Shown here piece by piece: positions 1 to 10,877 of a DNA stretch of 64,000 nucleotides. The stretch spans positions 1,550,001-1,614,000 of the forward strand of contig NZ_CP063533.1 in the NCBI RefSeq assembly GCF_028751035.1. Reading direction: 5' to 3'. The notes beneath the pieces were generated by a model. The model worked only from the letters and a program-made list of their open reading frames with translations, made no database searches and was not told the origin of the DNA. Each line of letters begins with the position of its first letter. Position 1 is the first letter of the stretch. The DNA is from Helicobacter winghamensis ATCC BAA-430. Its GTDB lineage: Bacteria; Campylobacterota; Campylobacteria; Campylobacterales; Helicobacteraceae. The position numbers were made by a program, and so were the translations under genes.

Positions 1-258
1 ATAGCTTGTATAAGGGTCATAAAAAATAATATACCCAAGCCTAGCACCCAAAATCACACCAATTTCAACCCAAATAAAATAACTATCAAGCAGTGCATTT
101 GTAATAGGATAGGAATCCTTTTTCACAAGCCACTTTGCTACAACAAGAGCTAGTAAAAGGGCTAGCACATACATTATTCCATACCAATGCACTAAGATTC
201 CAAATACACTAAAAGCAACAGGATCAAAATGGCTATAAAGGCTATTCCACATATTCAT
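1..258 (-). CDS. lgt: Prolipoprotein diacylglyceryl transferase, N-terminal part (runs off the window)
   Basis: Lgt transfers diacylglycerol from phosphatidylglycerol to the lipobox cysteine of prolipoproteins at the inner membrane. The 86 codons present read [20 protein letters not shown] and then contain [14 protein letters not shown] and a later GARLGYILFY stretch, the first two membrane segments typical of Lgt. The chosen ATG is preceded by GGAAG, six bases upstream, inside the end of the upstream gene; only one base separates the two genes, so they are probably translationally coupled. The C-terminal two thirds, including the usual catalytic Arg region, lie outside the window. Identification is from recognised family sequence and is fairly secure. 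Confidence 0.88.
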   Translation of the reverse strand, partial: MNMWNSLYSHFDPVAFSVFGILVHWYGIMYVLALLLALVVAKWLVKKDSYPITNALLDSYFIWVEIGVILGARLGYIIFYDPYTSY

Positions 259-259
259 C

Positions 260-556
260 TTAACTTCCATTTTCTAATTCAAAAAATGTATGCAGTCCAA
301 AACGATGCAGACTATCATATAAATAAGGGCTAGTAATTAAAAAATGGAATTTAAAACCATCTTTTCGTGCAAGTTTTAGCAAATAGCCAAGAATATAGAA
401 ATTTATCTCTCTTGCTTGTGGAATTTTAAAATACACCTCTAATTCTCTGGCTTCTTTACGCTTTTCTAAAAGTGCTTTTAAGTCATTATAGTCGCTAATT
501 TCTTTGATTTTTCCATGTAAAATATAAACATTTTCATCAATTTGTTCTATACGCAA
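260..556 (-). CDS. Small conserved protein, possibly STAS-like
   Basis: A 98-residue soluble protein with no signal peptide or membrane segment, transcribed just upstream of lgt. The pattern of an early EVYFKIPQ strand, an [13 protein letters not shown] helix and a final [10 protein letters not shown] segment resembles the alternating strand/helix layout of STAS domains (anti-sigma-factor antagonist or MlaB type). That fold call is inference from pattern only. H. pylori has a small hypothetical gene in the same place beside lgt. No function is assigned. Confidence 0.6.
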   Translation of the reverse strand: MRIEQIDENVYILHGKIKEISDYNDLKALLEKRKEARELEVYFKIPQAREINFYILGYLLKLARKDGFKFHFLITSPYLYDSLHRFGLHTFFELENGS

Positions 557-598
557 AACTCACCTTTAAAGTAAATGGCGCATTTTAGCAAAAAACGC

Positions 599-604
599 TA
601 TAAT
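599..604 (+). promoter_or_regulatory. Sigma-70 type -10 box (TATAAT) for hom
   Basis: A perfect TATAAT lies 30 bases before the hom ATG, in the short gap between divergent genes. Helicobacter housekeeping promoters usually keep the -10 and lack a clear -35, as here. Confidence 0.6.
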
Positions 605-633
605 CTCGGCTTTAGTTTTCACAAAGGGTGTGT

Positions 634-1896
634 ATGAAACAACTCTCATTAGGAATAATTGGCTTAGGCGTTGTTGGTAGCAGTGTTGCAAAAATTTTAA
701 AAGAAAACCAAACCTTAATTGCAGCGCGCGCAGGCTGTGCAATCCACGTCAAAAAAGGTGCGGTAAAAGATCTTTCAAAAAGTCGTGAAATTTTTGATTT
801 CCCAATCACTAATGATGTCAATGAAATCCTAGATGATCCTGAAATTGATATTGTAGTGGAGCTTACAGGTGGAGTGGAAGCTCCCTTTGAAATTGCAAAA
901 AAAGCCCTAAGAAACTCTAAAGCTTTAGTTACCGCAAATAAAGCAATGCTAGCCTATCACCGCTACACACTCCAGCAAATTGCTGGGGATTTACCCATAG
1001 GCTTTGAAGCAAGTGTGGCAGGTGGAATCCCTATCATTAAAGCCTTGCGCGATGGCTTAGGAGCAAACCATATCTTAAATATTCGCGGAATCATTAATGG
1101 CACTTGCAATTACATCTTAACCAAAATGAAAGATTTTGGTGTAGAATTTGATGAAGTGCTAAAAGAAGCCCAAAAATTAGGCTATGCAGAAGCAGATCCA
1201 AGCTTTGATATAGGCGGTTTTGATGCAGCGCATAAGCTTTTAATTTTAGCAAGCATTGCCTATGGGATTGACGCACGCCCTAATGATATTTTAATTGAAG
1301 GAATCACACAAATCACGCAAGAGGACATTGCCTTTGCTAAAGAATTTGGTTACCATTTAAAACTTTTAGGCATTGCCAAAAAAGATGGGGATTTTATAGA
1401 ATTACGCGTGCATCCTACTTTCTTGCCAAAAGATGCGCTATTAGGCAAGGTTGATGGCGTGATGAATGCCATTAGTGTTGTTGGTGATTATGTAGGAGAA
1501 ACGCTATATTATGGGGCTGGTGCTGGGGGAGAAGCCACTGCTAGTGCCGTGATTTCTGATATTATTGAAATTGCTCGCACCAAAAGCTCCCCAATGCTAG
1601 GCTTTAAAACAACAAGTGGTGTATTAAAACTAAAGCCAATTGAAGCAATCACTAGCGCGTATTATTTGCGCATTTTGGTGCTTGATAAACCAGGTGTTTT
1701 AGCGCAAATTGCTAAAATTTTTGGTGAAGTTGGAATCTCTATTGACACATTTTTACAACGCAACGACAAGCACCACTCCACCTTGCTACTCTCCACGCAC
1801 ACTTGCACAGAAGCAGACATTAAATGTGCAATAGATCGTATAAGCACGCTTGAAGTTGTGAAAGCACCGCCTGCAATGATTCGCATTGAAAAATAA
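634..1896 (+). CDS. hom: Homoserine dehydrogenase
   Basis: Reduces aspartate semialdehyde to homoserine with NAD(P)H, the branch point to threonine and methionine. The 420-residue protein has an N-terminal Rossmann motif [11 protein letters not shown] (residues 7-17), the conserved catalytic/substrate region around GTCNYIL and [13 protein letters not shown], and a C-terminal ACT domain from about residue 345 ([16 protein letters not shown]) expected to mediate feedback control by threonine. The ATG at 634 was chosen over a GTG six bases earlier because AAAGGG lies five bases upstream of it and the protein then starts like its relatives. It overlaps yraN by 11 bases, so the two are likely cotranscribed. 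Confidence 0.93.
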   Translation: MKQLSLGIIGLGVVGSSVAKILKENQTLIAARAGCAIHVKKGAVKDLSKSREIFDFPITNDVNEILDDPEIDIVVELTGGVEAPFEIAKKALRNSKALVTANKAMLAYHRYTLQQIAGDLPIGFEASVAGGIPIIKALRDGLGANHILNIRGIINGTCNYILTKMKDFGVEFDEVLKEAQKLGYAEADPSFDIGGFDAAHKLLILASIAYGIDARPNDILIEGITQITQEDIAFAKEFGYHLKLLGIAKKDGDFIELRVHPTFLPKDALLGKVDGVMNAISVVGDYVGETLYYGAGAGGEATASAVISDIIEIARTKSSPMLGFKTTSGVLKLKPIEAITSAYYLRILVLDKPGVLAQIAKIFGEVGISIDTFLQRNDKHHSTLLLSTHTCTEADIKCAIDRISTLEVVKAPPAMIRIEK

Positions 1897-2250
1897 AAAC
1901 ACTGCAAACACCACACAAAAGGGTAAAGAAGCCGAAGACTTTGCTTGTGCGTTTTTAGAAAATGAAGGCTATTCCATAGAAGCACGCAATTTTAACACAC
2001 GCTTTGGGGAGATCGATATTATCGCCAAAAAAGATGGAATCTTGCATTTTGTGGAAGTAAAAAGCGGAATAGGATTTGAACCAATTTATAATATAACTCC
2101 AACTAAAGTTCAAAAAATTATCAAAACCATAGAAATTTATCTAAAAGAATATCACCTAAACTTGCCCTATTGCCTAAGCGCATTGATTTTAAGCAAAACC
2201 GCTAAACAAGAAGTCTTTAGCGTGAGTTTTTTGGAAAATATCACACTTTT

Positions 2251-2254
<4 letters not shown>
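1886..2254 (+). CDS. YraN family (UPF0102) nuclease-like protein
   Basis: A 122-residue member of the YraN/UPF0102 family, which has a restriction-endonuclease-like fold related to Holliday junction resolvases; its cellular role is unsettled. Visible hallmarks are [13 protein letters not shown], then the metal-site pattern [11 protein letters not shown]...FVEVKS (E/D-x-D followed by E-V-K). The only start that keeps the N-terminal family motif is a TTG at 1886 inside the end of hom, giving an 11-base overlap. Its stop overlaps by four bases the end of the convergent COG3400 gene. Confidence 0.85.
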
Positions 2255-4846
<2,592 letters not shown>

Positions 4847-4848
4847 AC

Positions 4849-4883
4849 CTGCGATAAATCGCAGATTTAGTTATTTTTTAAAG
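4849..4883 (+). terminator. Rho-independent terminator after tgt
   Basis: The stem CTGCGAT / ATCGCAG with a two-base AA loop starts three bases after the tgt stop and is followed by a T-rich run. It overlaps the end of the convergent small membrane gene, so it may serve both strands. Confidence 0.65.
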
Positions 4884-5029
4884 ATTTTATAAAGTGGGCA
4901 GTATCCATAAACTGCGCTTAATAGCGGCAATAAAGAAATTAACCACCACCAGCTTTGGCACACAAAACCAAACATAAAATACAGCACCATTGCTAAAATC
5001 AAACGGATTGTTTTATCTAAATTACTCAT
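4871..5029 (-). CDS. Small inner-membrane protein, DUF2892 type
   Basis: A 52-residue protein with two hydrophobic segments (LILAMVLYFMFGF and WWWLISLLPLLSAVYG) ending in YCPLYKIF, the layout of DUF2892, the membrane part found fused to rhodanese in YgaP. It starts 10 bases after the SQR stop and its ribosome site AAAGGAGAG overlaps the end of SQR, so the two are one transcription unit. This suggests a role in sulfane-sulfur or sulfide handling at the membrane, which is inference from context. Confidence 0.8.
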   Translation of the reverse strand: MSNLDKTIRLILAMVLYFMFGFVCQSWWWLISLLPLLSAVYGYCPLYKIFKK

Positions 5030-5039
5030 TTTCTCTCCT

Positions 5040-6395
5040 TTATGCTTTTGCTTTTACCATTGCTTGCATAACCATAGGTTTCATTAAATACACTTTTACA
5101 AACCAATTCATCCAGCTCTCTCTTGTAGCCCCAAAGCAAGGCATACTAGGTGCTGTCCCTTCATAATCAAACTCAACCATAACCGCTTTTCCATAGCGTG
5201 TTAAAAGTGGGCAAGCTGTGTAACCACTAAACTTCGCTTCTAACGGCTTCCCTTCCAAATGTGCGATAAGATTTTCTGCAATTACAGGATATTGCTTGCG
5301 GATACTTGCGCCTGTTTTACCTTTTGGAATCCCAGCACAATCACCGATTGCAAAGATATTTGCAAACTTTTTATGCTGCAGTGTGTATTGATCCACATCC
5401 ACCCAATTTCCAGCAGTGTGTCCCTTGGTAATCGCAAGCCCTGCTTCTGTAATGAAGTCTGCTGTTTTCATAGGCGGAATCACAAAAAGATAATCATAGG
5501 GCTTCTCAACGCGCTCTTTTGCCATTTTTTGCTCACCATTTTCTGTGTAAGGCATAAGTTTTTCAAAAATCGCCACATTGCGCGCAGTATCCACTTCTAC
5601 AAGCATATGACGCATAGAATAAGGCATTTTGCGTTCAATAAAAAATTGCTCAATCATTTTTGCATGCACTGGGCTTGATAACATTCCAGAACCACCTGTA
5701 AATAATGCCATATCCACCTTTTGGCGTGTGCCTTTTGTGGTTGTTAAATCATCAAGCAAGAAGTTGATTTTTTTATTTGCACCACCACATTTAATTGGAG
5801 TGTTTGGCTCTGCAAAAATCACTTTTCCACCATCTTTTGCGATTTTTTTAAACATTTCTTGCGCCTTTACTGCGCCATCTGCTGTATAAATACTTGTAAC
5901 ATTTGTGGCAGGATCGTTAATAAACTCTTCGCTTAAGCCCTTGTATTTTTCAAACATATTAAATGTTCCTGTGCCAATAACAAGATAATCATAATTATGT
6001 GTTGTACCTGCTGTTGTTGTTAGTGTGTTGGCATCAGGATTAACAGAAGCGACATTTTCCTTAACCCAATTCACTTTGGAATTAATCAAATCTTCTTTTT
6101 TATATTCTGTATCCTTTTTATTATAAATGCCACCAGCAATTAGTGTAAATCCGGGTTGATAATACAAAATAGGATCCGCATCAAAAAGCGTAATTTTTGC
6201 ATTTGGCAAATCATCAACTAATCTTGCAGAGAGTGAAATTCCTCCAAGCCCTGCACCAATAATTGCAATATTTGGTGCTTTGTCTGACTTTGCTTTTGCC
6301 TGTGTTGGCACGGCTAAACTTGCACCTCCTAGAGCAATACCCCCAACGCCCATTAACTTCAGCAAATCACGGCGATTTAACTTTTCTTGTTCCAT
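5040..6395 (-). CDS. Sulfide:quinone oxidoreductase-like flavoprotein with Tat signal
   Basis: A 451-residue FAD-dependent pyridine nucleotide-disulfide type enzyme of the SQR family, which oxidises sulfide to sulfane sulfur and passes electrons to quinone. Seen: a twin-arginine leader NRRDLLKLMG, the FAD motif IIGAGLGGISL, a second FAD motif IFAIGDCAGIPKGKTGAS, and candidate redox cysteines in PIKCGGANKK and ACPLLTRYG. The Tat leader places it on the periplasmic face. The ATG at 6395 has AAAGGAGT seven bases upstream; an ATG six codons earlier lies before that ribosome site and is not used here. It heads an operon with the DUF2892 gene. A flavocytochrome c sulfide dehydrogenase subunit is a less likely alternative, as no cytochrome gene is adjacent. 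Confidence 0.85.
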   Translation of the reverse strand: MEQEKLNRRDLLKLMGVGGIALGGASLAVPTQAKAKSDKAPNIAIIGAGLGGISLSARLVDDLPNAKITLFDADPILYYQPGFTLIAGGIYNKKDTEYKKEDLINSKVNWVKENVASVNPDANTLTTTAGTTHNYDYLVIGTGTFNMFEKYKGLSEEFINDPATNVTSIYTADGAVKAQEMFKKIAKDGGKVIFAEPNTPIKCGGANKKINFLLDDLTTTKGTRQKVDMALFTGGSGMLSSPVHAKMIEQFFIERKMPYSMRHMLVEVDTARNVAIFEKLMPYTENGEQKMAKERVEKPYDYLFVIPPMKTADFITEAGLAITKGHTAGNWVDVDQYTLQHKKFANIFAIGDCAGIPKGKTGASIRKQYPVIAENLIAHLEGKPLEAKFSGYTACPLLTRYGKAVMVEFDYEGTAPSMPCFGATRESWMNWFVKVYLMKPMVMQAMVKAKA

Positions 6396-6427
6396 AGATT
6401 TTACTCCTTTCATTCAAAACGCTGAAA

Positions 6428-6433
6428 ATTATA
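6428..6433 (-). promoter_or_regulatory. -10 box (TATAAT on minus strand) for the sqr operon
   Basis: The reverse strand reads GATATAAT about 33 bases before the SQR start codon, a suitable distance for a housekeeping promoter with a short leader. Confidence 0.55.
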
Positions 6434-6526
6434 TCTCATTGCCTTAATGATATTTAAGTAACATTATCACATTTCCTGCTTTAAATGTTTAAAATAAATT
6501 AACTTAAAAGCAAAAAGTTACATTTA

Positions 6527-6554
6527 TACACATAATTTTTCAAAATTATGTGTA
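6527..6554. repeat. Perfect 13-bp inverted repeat in the sqr-comM intergenic region
   Basis: TACACATAATTTT and its exact reverse complement are separated by two bases. It lies in the gap between two divergent genes, where no transcript should need terminating, so an operator for a dimeric regulator is a reasonable guess. It does not match a regulator box I can name. Confidence 0.5.
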
Positions 6555-6579
6555 ATTTATTAAAAATAACTTATTCATT

Positions 6580-6611
6580 TAATAATATTGTTAGAATTAA
6601 GAATATTATTA
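6580..6611. repeat. 10-bp inverted repeat TAATAATATT upstream of comM
   Basis: TAATAATATT and AATATTATTA are separated by 12 bases and end 15 bases before the comM ATG, overlapping the likely promoter and leader. Spacing is like that of metal-regulator operators, but the half-sites do not match the H. pylori NikR consensus orientation. Confidence 0.4.
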
Positions 6612-6626
6612 TTTTAAGGCTTAGGA

Positions 6627-8168
6627 ATGCACACATTGTTTTGCGCCGCACAAGTTGGGATTGGCGCACAAGAAGTAGAAGTTGAAGTGAGTTTCACGCG
6701 CGCTTTGCCATCGTTTTCTATCACAGGACTTGCTGGCAATGCAATCCAAGAATCACGCCAAAGAGTGCAATCCTCACTCTTGGCAAATGGCTTTAAATTC
6801 CCACCCCTTAAAATCACGGTAAATCTCTCTCCATCAGACTTACCAAAACAAGGAAGTTTTTATGATTTGCCAATCGCGCTTCTAATTGCTTTATATAACA
6901 CACTAGATTCTAATTTCTTAGAACCTAATTTACAAGATTCTAAAACACCGCCCAAGCTCTTTGCCTTTGGTGAGTTAGGACTTGATGGTCGCATTAAGGA
7001 CGCACCAGCAATTTCTCCACTTTTACTATCCTTGCTTAGTGAGACAAAAGGACAAAATCATCTCTTTATTCTTCCAAAAAGCGCCAAAGAGTTTTACTCT
7101 AAGATTCCAAATTTAAAAGCCTATTATGCGGAATCCCTAAAAGAAGCCTTAGAGATTTTACAAAATCCTCCCCCCTTAGAGTCCTATGATTCCACCTTGC
7201 CCTTTGAAAATTTTACAATTCAAAAACAACGCTACTATTACACGCAAGATTTCCCCCTAGATTTTCACTCTATCATCGGACAAGAGCGTGCTAAACGCGC
7301 CGCACTAATTGCTGCTTGTGGATTCCATAATATCCTTTTTGAAGGGAGTGCTGGGAGCGGCAAGAGTATGATTGCTTCAAGAATTCCGTATGTTTTGCCC
7401 CCTTTAACCTTAAATGAAATGCTCCAACTTGCTGTAACTTCGCTTAAAATAACTCCCCACCGTCCCTTTAGAAATCCACACAACAGCGCGACAAAAGCAG
7501 CGATTTTAGGGAGTGCCGTAGGACAAAGTATAAAGCCCGGTGAAATAGGGCTTGCAAATTTGGGCGTGTTATTCTTTGATGAGCTTCCGCATTTTCCAAA
7601 AAGCATTTTAGAATCCCTAAGAGAGCCTTTACAAAACTACCATTTCACAATCTCACGCTCACAAGCAAAAATCACTTATCCTACCGATTTTATGTTTGTA
7701 GCAGCGATGAATCCTTGCCCTTGCGGGAATCTCTTAAGTCTTAACAAAGAATGCCGTTGTAATCAGAAAGAAATCAACGCCTATAAATCCAAAATTTCAG
7801 AACCCTTTTGGGATCGCTTAGATTTGTTTGTAACAATGCAAGAAAACGCGCATTTAGAATCTAAAACAACCGCGCATCGCATAGATTCTAAGACCTTGCA
7901 AAACCAAGTGCTAAATGCTTTTAGATTCCAAAAAGCGCGTAAGCAAAGTTGCTTTAATGCAAGGTTACAAGGCATAGAATTTGAACGCTTTTGCTCCCTT
8001 GAATACAACGAGCAAGAAGTCTTAGAAAAAGCAATCCAAAAATTTGGAATCTCAAAGCGTGGAAGTGATAAAATCTTACGCGTAGCAAGAAGTATCGCAG
8101 ACTTAGAAGAAAGCACACAGATTCAAAAATCGCATTTGCTAGAAGCGCTAAGTTTTCGCCGCATTTAA
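6627..8168 (+). CDS. comM: ComM/YifB family Mg-chelatase-like AAA+ ATPase
   Basis: ComM is a branch-migration helicase that helps integrate incoming DNA during natural transformation. The 513-residue protein has an N-terminal LonB/ChlI-like domain (GLAGNAIQESRQRVQSSL), a AAA+ core with Walker A GSAGSGKS near residue 237 and Walker B VLFFDELPHF near 310, and a Cys-rich segment CPCGN...CRC near 357 followed by the Mg-chelatase C-terminal domain. Length is that of typical YifB proteins. AGGA lies just before the ATG. It is followed by pglK after 50 bases with a separate promoter. Confidence 0.92.
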   Translation: MHTLFCAAQVGIGAQEVEVEVSFTRALPSFSITGLAGNAIQESRQRVQSSLLANGFKFPPLKITVNLSPSDLPKQGSFYDLPIALLIALYNTLDSNFLEPNLQDSKTPPKLFAFGELGLDGRIKDAPAISPLLLSLLSETKGQNHLFILPKSAKEFYSKIPNLKAYYAESLKEALEILQNPPPLESYDSTLPFENFTIQKQRYYYTQDFPLDFHSIIGQERAKRAALIAACGFHNILFEGSAGSGKSMIASRIPYVLPPLTLNEMLQLAVTSLKITPHRPFRNPHNSATKAAILGSAVGQSIKPGEIGLANLGVLFFDELPHFPKSILESLREPLQNYHFTISRSQAKITYPTDFMFVAAMNPCPCGNLLSLNKECRCNQKEINAYKSKISEPFWDRLDLFVTMQENAHLESKTTAHRIDSKTLQNQVLNAFRFQKARKQSCFNARLQGIEFERFCSLEYNEQEVLEKAIQKFGISKRGSDKILRVARSIADLEESTQIQKSHLLEALSFRRI

Positions 8169-8191
8169 AAAAATTCATATAAACTTTATCT

Positions 8192-8197
8192 TATAAT
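8192..8197 (+). promoter_or_regulatory. -10 box (TATAAT) for the pgl gene group
   Basis: TATAAT lies 22 bases upstream of the pglK start, with AAGG at 8211-8214 as ribosome site. The four downstream genes have no internal gap large enough for another promoter. Confidence 0.6.
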
Positions 8198-8218
8198 GCG
8201 CCAAAAATTTAAGGCTTT

Positions 8219-9934
8219 ATGAATTTTATGCTTTCTAAATTAAAATTTATTCTCTCAAACCACGATCGGCGTTATATTTATGGGCTTTTACTTCTGTCTT
8301 TGCTTGTGTCTTTAATAGAGCTTATAGGAATCTCCGCTATTGCACCTTTTATGGCTATAGCAAGCGATTTTACCTTGATTGAAAGCAAACCTTACTTTGC
8401 CTTTATTTACGAAATTTTTAGATTCCAAAATCCAAGAGATTTTGTAATTGCTTTTGGTGTGGCATTGCTTGTGTTTTATGTCTTTAGAAGCCTTATAAAT
8501 CTGTTGTATCAGCATTTATTAGCTCGCTTTACCTTTGGGCGTTATTATCTCATTGTGGGGCGACTTTTTAGGAATTATTTGGGGCTAAATTATGAAGAGT
8601 TTATTACAAAAAATACAAGCTATTTAACAAAAACAATCACCACAGAAGCCCATAACTTCACTATTTTGCTAGCAGCGGCTTTGTTTATGACTTCAGAAGT
8701 TTTTGTGGTGCTTTTAATCTATGGCACGCTTTTGTTTGTGAATTTTAAAATCACTTTGGGTTTAACGCTTATGTTAGCACTTTTTGGATTCCTTATGGCA
8801 CGCATTATCACCTTAAAAATTAAAAAGCAAGGGAGAGAGAAAGAAGCACATCAAAAAGGATTTTTTGAAACCTTAAGTTCAAGCTTTGGAAACTATAAAA
8901 TCATCAAACTCCAAAGCGATGATAGCGCGATTATGCAAACCTTTTCAAGCTCCCTTTGGGGATACTCTCTGGCAAATATCAAAAACCAAACATTCTTCCA
9001 CATTCCGCGCCTTTTGCTTGAAGCATTAGGTTTTTGTATGATGATTGCTGTGGTGCTGTATCTTTTTATCAAAGATTCTAGCAATGTTACAAGCTATCTT
9101 CCCTTGCTGTCAATGTATGTTTTAGCTCTTTATCGACTTTTGCCATCTATTAATCGCATTTTAGATTCCTATAATAAAATTATTTTTAACTTCCGCTCCC
9201 TTGAAATCATCTATCAAGATTTAAACGCAAAAATCAAGGATTTAGGCGATGAAAAGATAGATTTTAAAGAGCAAATTACCCTAGAAAAACTCTATTTTGG
9301 CTACCAAAATAAGCCTATTTTAAAAGATATTAACCTAAGCATTAAAAGAGGCGAAAAAGTCGCTTTTATCGGCGAATCTGGGAGTGGTAAAAGCACACTT
9401 GTTGATATAATCATCGGCTTATTAAGCCCAAAAGAAGGTAAAATCCTAGTAGATAGTACAGAAATTAACGCAAATAACCTTAAAAGCTGGCGTTCAAAAA
9501 TCGGCTATATCCCACAAAATGTTTATCTCTTTGCTGGAAGTGTGGCAGAAAATGTCGCTTTTGGGCGTGATTTTGATGAAGAAAAAATCATTGCTGTGCT
9601 AAAGAGTGCAAACATTTATGACTTTTTAATGCAAAAAGAAGGACTTGATACACAAGTGGGCGATGGCGGAATCGCATTAAGCGGTGGTCAAAAACAACGC
9701 ATTGCCATTGCGCGCGCACTTTATGGCGAACCTGAAGTTTTGGTGCTTGATGAAGCCACAAGCGCACTAGATTCCCAAGTGGAAGCTAAGATAATGGAGG
9801 AGATTTATAAGATTGCTACAAACAAAACGCTACTCATTATCGCGCACCGCCTAAGCACGATTGCAAATTGCGATTCCATTTATAAAATGCAAGATGGCTC
9901 TTTAACCTCTGTAAATTACAAGGATATTCTCTAA
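8219..9934 (+). CDS. pglK: Glycan flippase ABC transporter, PglK-like
   Basis: PglK flips undecaprenyl-pyrophosphate-linked oligosaccharide across the inner membrane for N-glycosylation in Campylobacter. The 571-residue protein has about six membrane helices in residues 1-330 and a nucleotide-binding domain with Walker A GESGSGKST, signature LSGGQKQRIAIARAL, Walker B VLVLDEATSALD and H-loop IIAHRLST. Sequence through the membrane half (for example VFYVFRSLINLLYQHLLARF and PRLLLEALGF) follows C. jejuni PglK as I remember it, beyond the generic ABC motifs. It overlaps the next glycosyltransferase by one base. An MsbA-type lipid A flippase is the alternative, but the neighbours favour PglK. Confidence 0.88.
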   Translation: MNFMLSKLKFILSNHDRRYIYGLLLLSLLVSLIELIGISAIAPFMAIASDFTLIESKPYFAFIYEIFRFQNPRDFVIAFGVALLVFYVFRSLINLLYQHLLARFTFGRYYLIVGRLFRNYLGLNYEEFITKNTSYLTKTITTEAHNFTILLAAALFMTSEVFVVLLIYGTLLFVNFKITLGLTLMLALFGFLMARIITLKIKKQGREKEAHQKGFFETLSSSFGNYKIIKLQSDDSAIMQTFSSSLWGYSLANIKNQTFFHIPRLLLEALGFCMMIAVVLYLFIKDSSNVTSYLPLLSMYVLALYRLLPSINRILDSYNKIIFNFRSLEIIYQDLNAKIKDLGDEKIDFKEQITLEKLYFGYQNKPILKDINLSIKRGEKVAFIGESGSGKSTLVDIIIGLLSPKEGKILVDSTEINANNLKSWRSKIGYIPQNVYLFAGSVAENVAFGRDFDEEKIIAVLKSANIYDFLMQKEGLDTQVGDGGIALSGGQKQRIAIARALYGEPEVLVLDEATSALDSQVEAKIMEEIYKIATNKTLLIIAHRLSTIANCDSIYKMQDGSLTSVNYKDIL

Positions 9935-10875
9935 TGCAAGCAACTCCTAAAGAATTTTCTCAACAATTCCCAAAAGTTAGCATTATCCTAACAACCTATA
10001 ACAGAGAATATTTTTTCACAGAGTCCATTGAAAGCCTGTTAGAGCAAGATTATCCAAACCTAGAGATTATCATTAGCGATGATGGTTCAAGCGATAATAC
10101 CTTTAACATCGCCTGTGAATACGCACAGGAAAATCCCCATATTAAAGTCGTGCAAAACGCCCATACTAAAGGTAGTGCAGGCAATCGCAACAATGGCTTA
10201 GACCACGCAAGCGGGGAGCTTGTGATGCTTTTAGATGATGATGATTTGCTTTTTAAAGAAGCCATTTCACAGATGATTAATGTGTATTTAAGCTTTGATC
10301 GCCACTATGGAATCATTATTGCAAACTGCACAAGAAGTGATGATGGATTTTTATCCGGGCAGGGCATTAGCGAGTCGCGCGAGATTAGCTTCCAAGAAGT
10401 TTTATGTGGAAAGTTAGATGGTGAGTTTTTGACACTTTTTGAACGCAAACTCTTAGGGCAAAGGCGATTTAATGAAAATTTACAGCGCGGGAATATGGGG
10501 CTTTTATGGTTAAAACTTCATAAAAACCGCCCCTGCTACTATCTCCACAAACCCTTAAAATTTTACAGAATCCACGCAGAATCCCTAACGCAAAACCTAA
10601 AATACAAGCCCTTAGAAATGGTTAAAAACTACGAGCAGGACATTTTGCTTTTTTATAGAGATCGCTTAAAATATTGCCCCGCTCATCTTGCTAAACTCTG
10701 TGCCACAGCGGCTTTGCTTTATCGGCAAGGGGGGAATCGCAAAAAAGCCTTCAAAAAAATCTTACAAAGCCTTGCAATCCGCCCAAATTTACTTGCAATC
10801 CAAGTGTTTTTCTGCCTATTTTTACCCATCTCTTGCTTGCCAAAACTAAAAATCCGCCAAAGAGTTGAGAAGTAA
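9934..10875 (+). CDS. pglI: GT2 glycosyltransferase, PglI-like
   Basis: A 313-residue GT-A fold family 2 enzyme. Seen: VSIILTTYNREYFF, SDDGSSDNT and the metal-binding LLDDDDLLF, in standard GT2 order. The arrangement NNGLDHASGE before the Asp run and the FNE...LW segment mirror C. jejuni PglI, which adds the branching glucose to the lipid-linked heptasaccharide. Position directly after pglK supports a role in the same glycan, though the sugar added here is unknown. Start and pglK stop overlap in ATGC/TAATG fashion, implying coupled translation. Confidence 0.8.
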   Translation: MQATPKEFSQQFPKVSIILTTYNREYFFTESIESLLEQDYPNLEIIISDDGSSDNTFNIACEYAQENPHIKVVQNAHTKGSAGNRNNGLDHASGELVMLLDDDDLLFKEAISQMINVYLSFDRHYGIIIANCTRSDDGFLSGQGISESREISFQEVLCGKLDGEFLTLFERKLLGQRRFNENLQRGNMGLLWLKLHKNRPCYYLHKPLKFYRIHAESLTQNLKYKPLEMVKNYEQDILLFYRDRLKYCPAHLAKLCATAALLYRQGGNRKKAFKKILQSLAIRPNLLAIQVFFCLFLPISCLPKLKIRQRVEK

Positions 10876-10877
10876 AG

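Noticed and set aside
6580-6611. NikR operator upstream of comM
   Set aside because: The half-sites are in the wrong orientation relative to the H. pylori NikR consensus (TATTATT-N11-AATAATA); kept only as an unnamed inverted repeat.
7169-7176. C6 run in comM as a contingency tract
   Set aside because: Six bases is short, the frame is intact, and comM is a housekeeping competence gene. Slippage at this length is not expected to be frequent.
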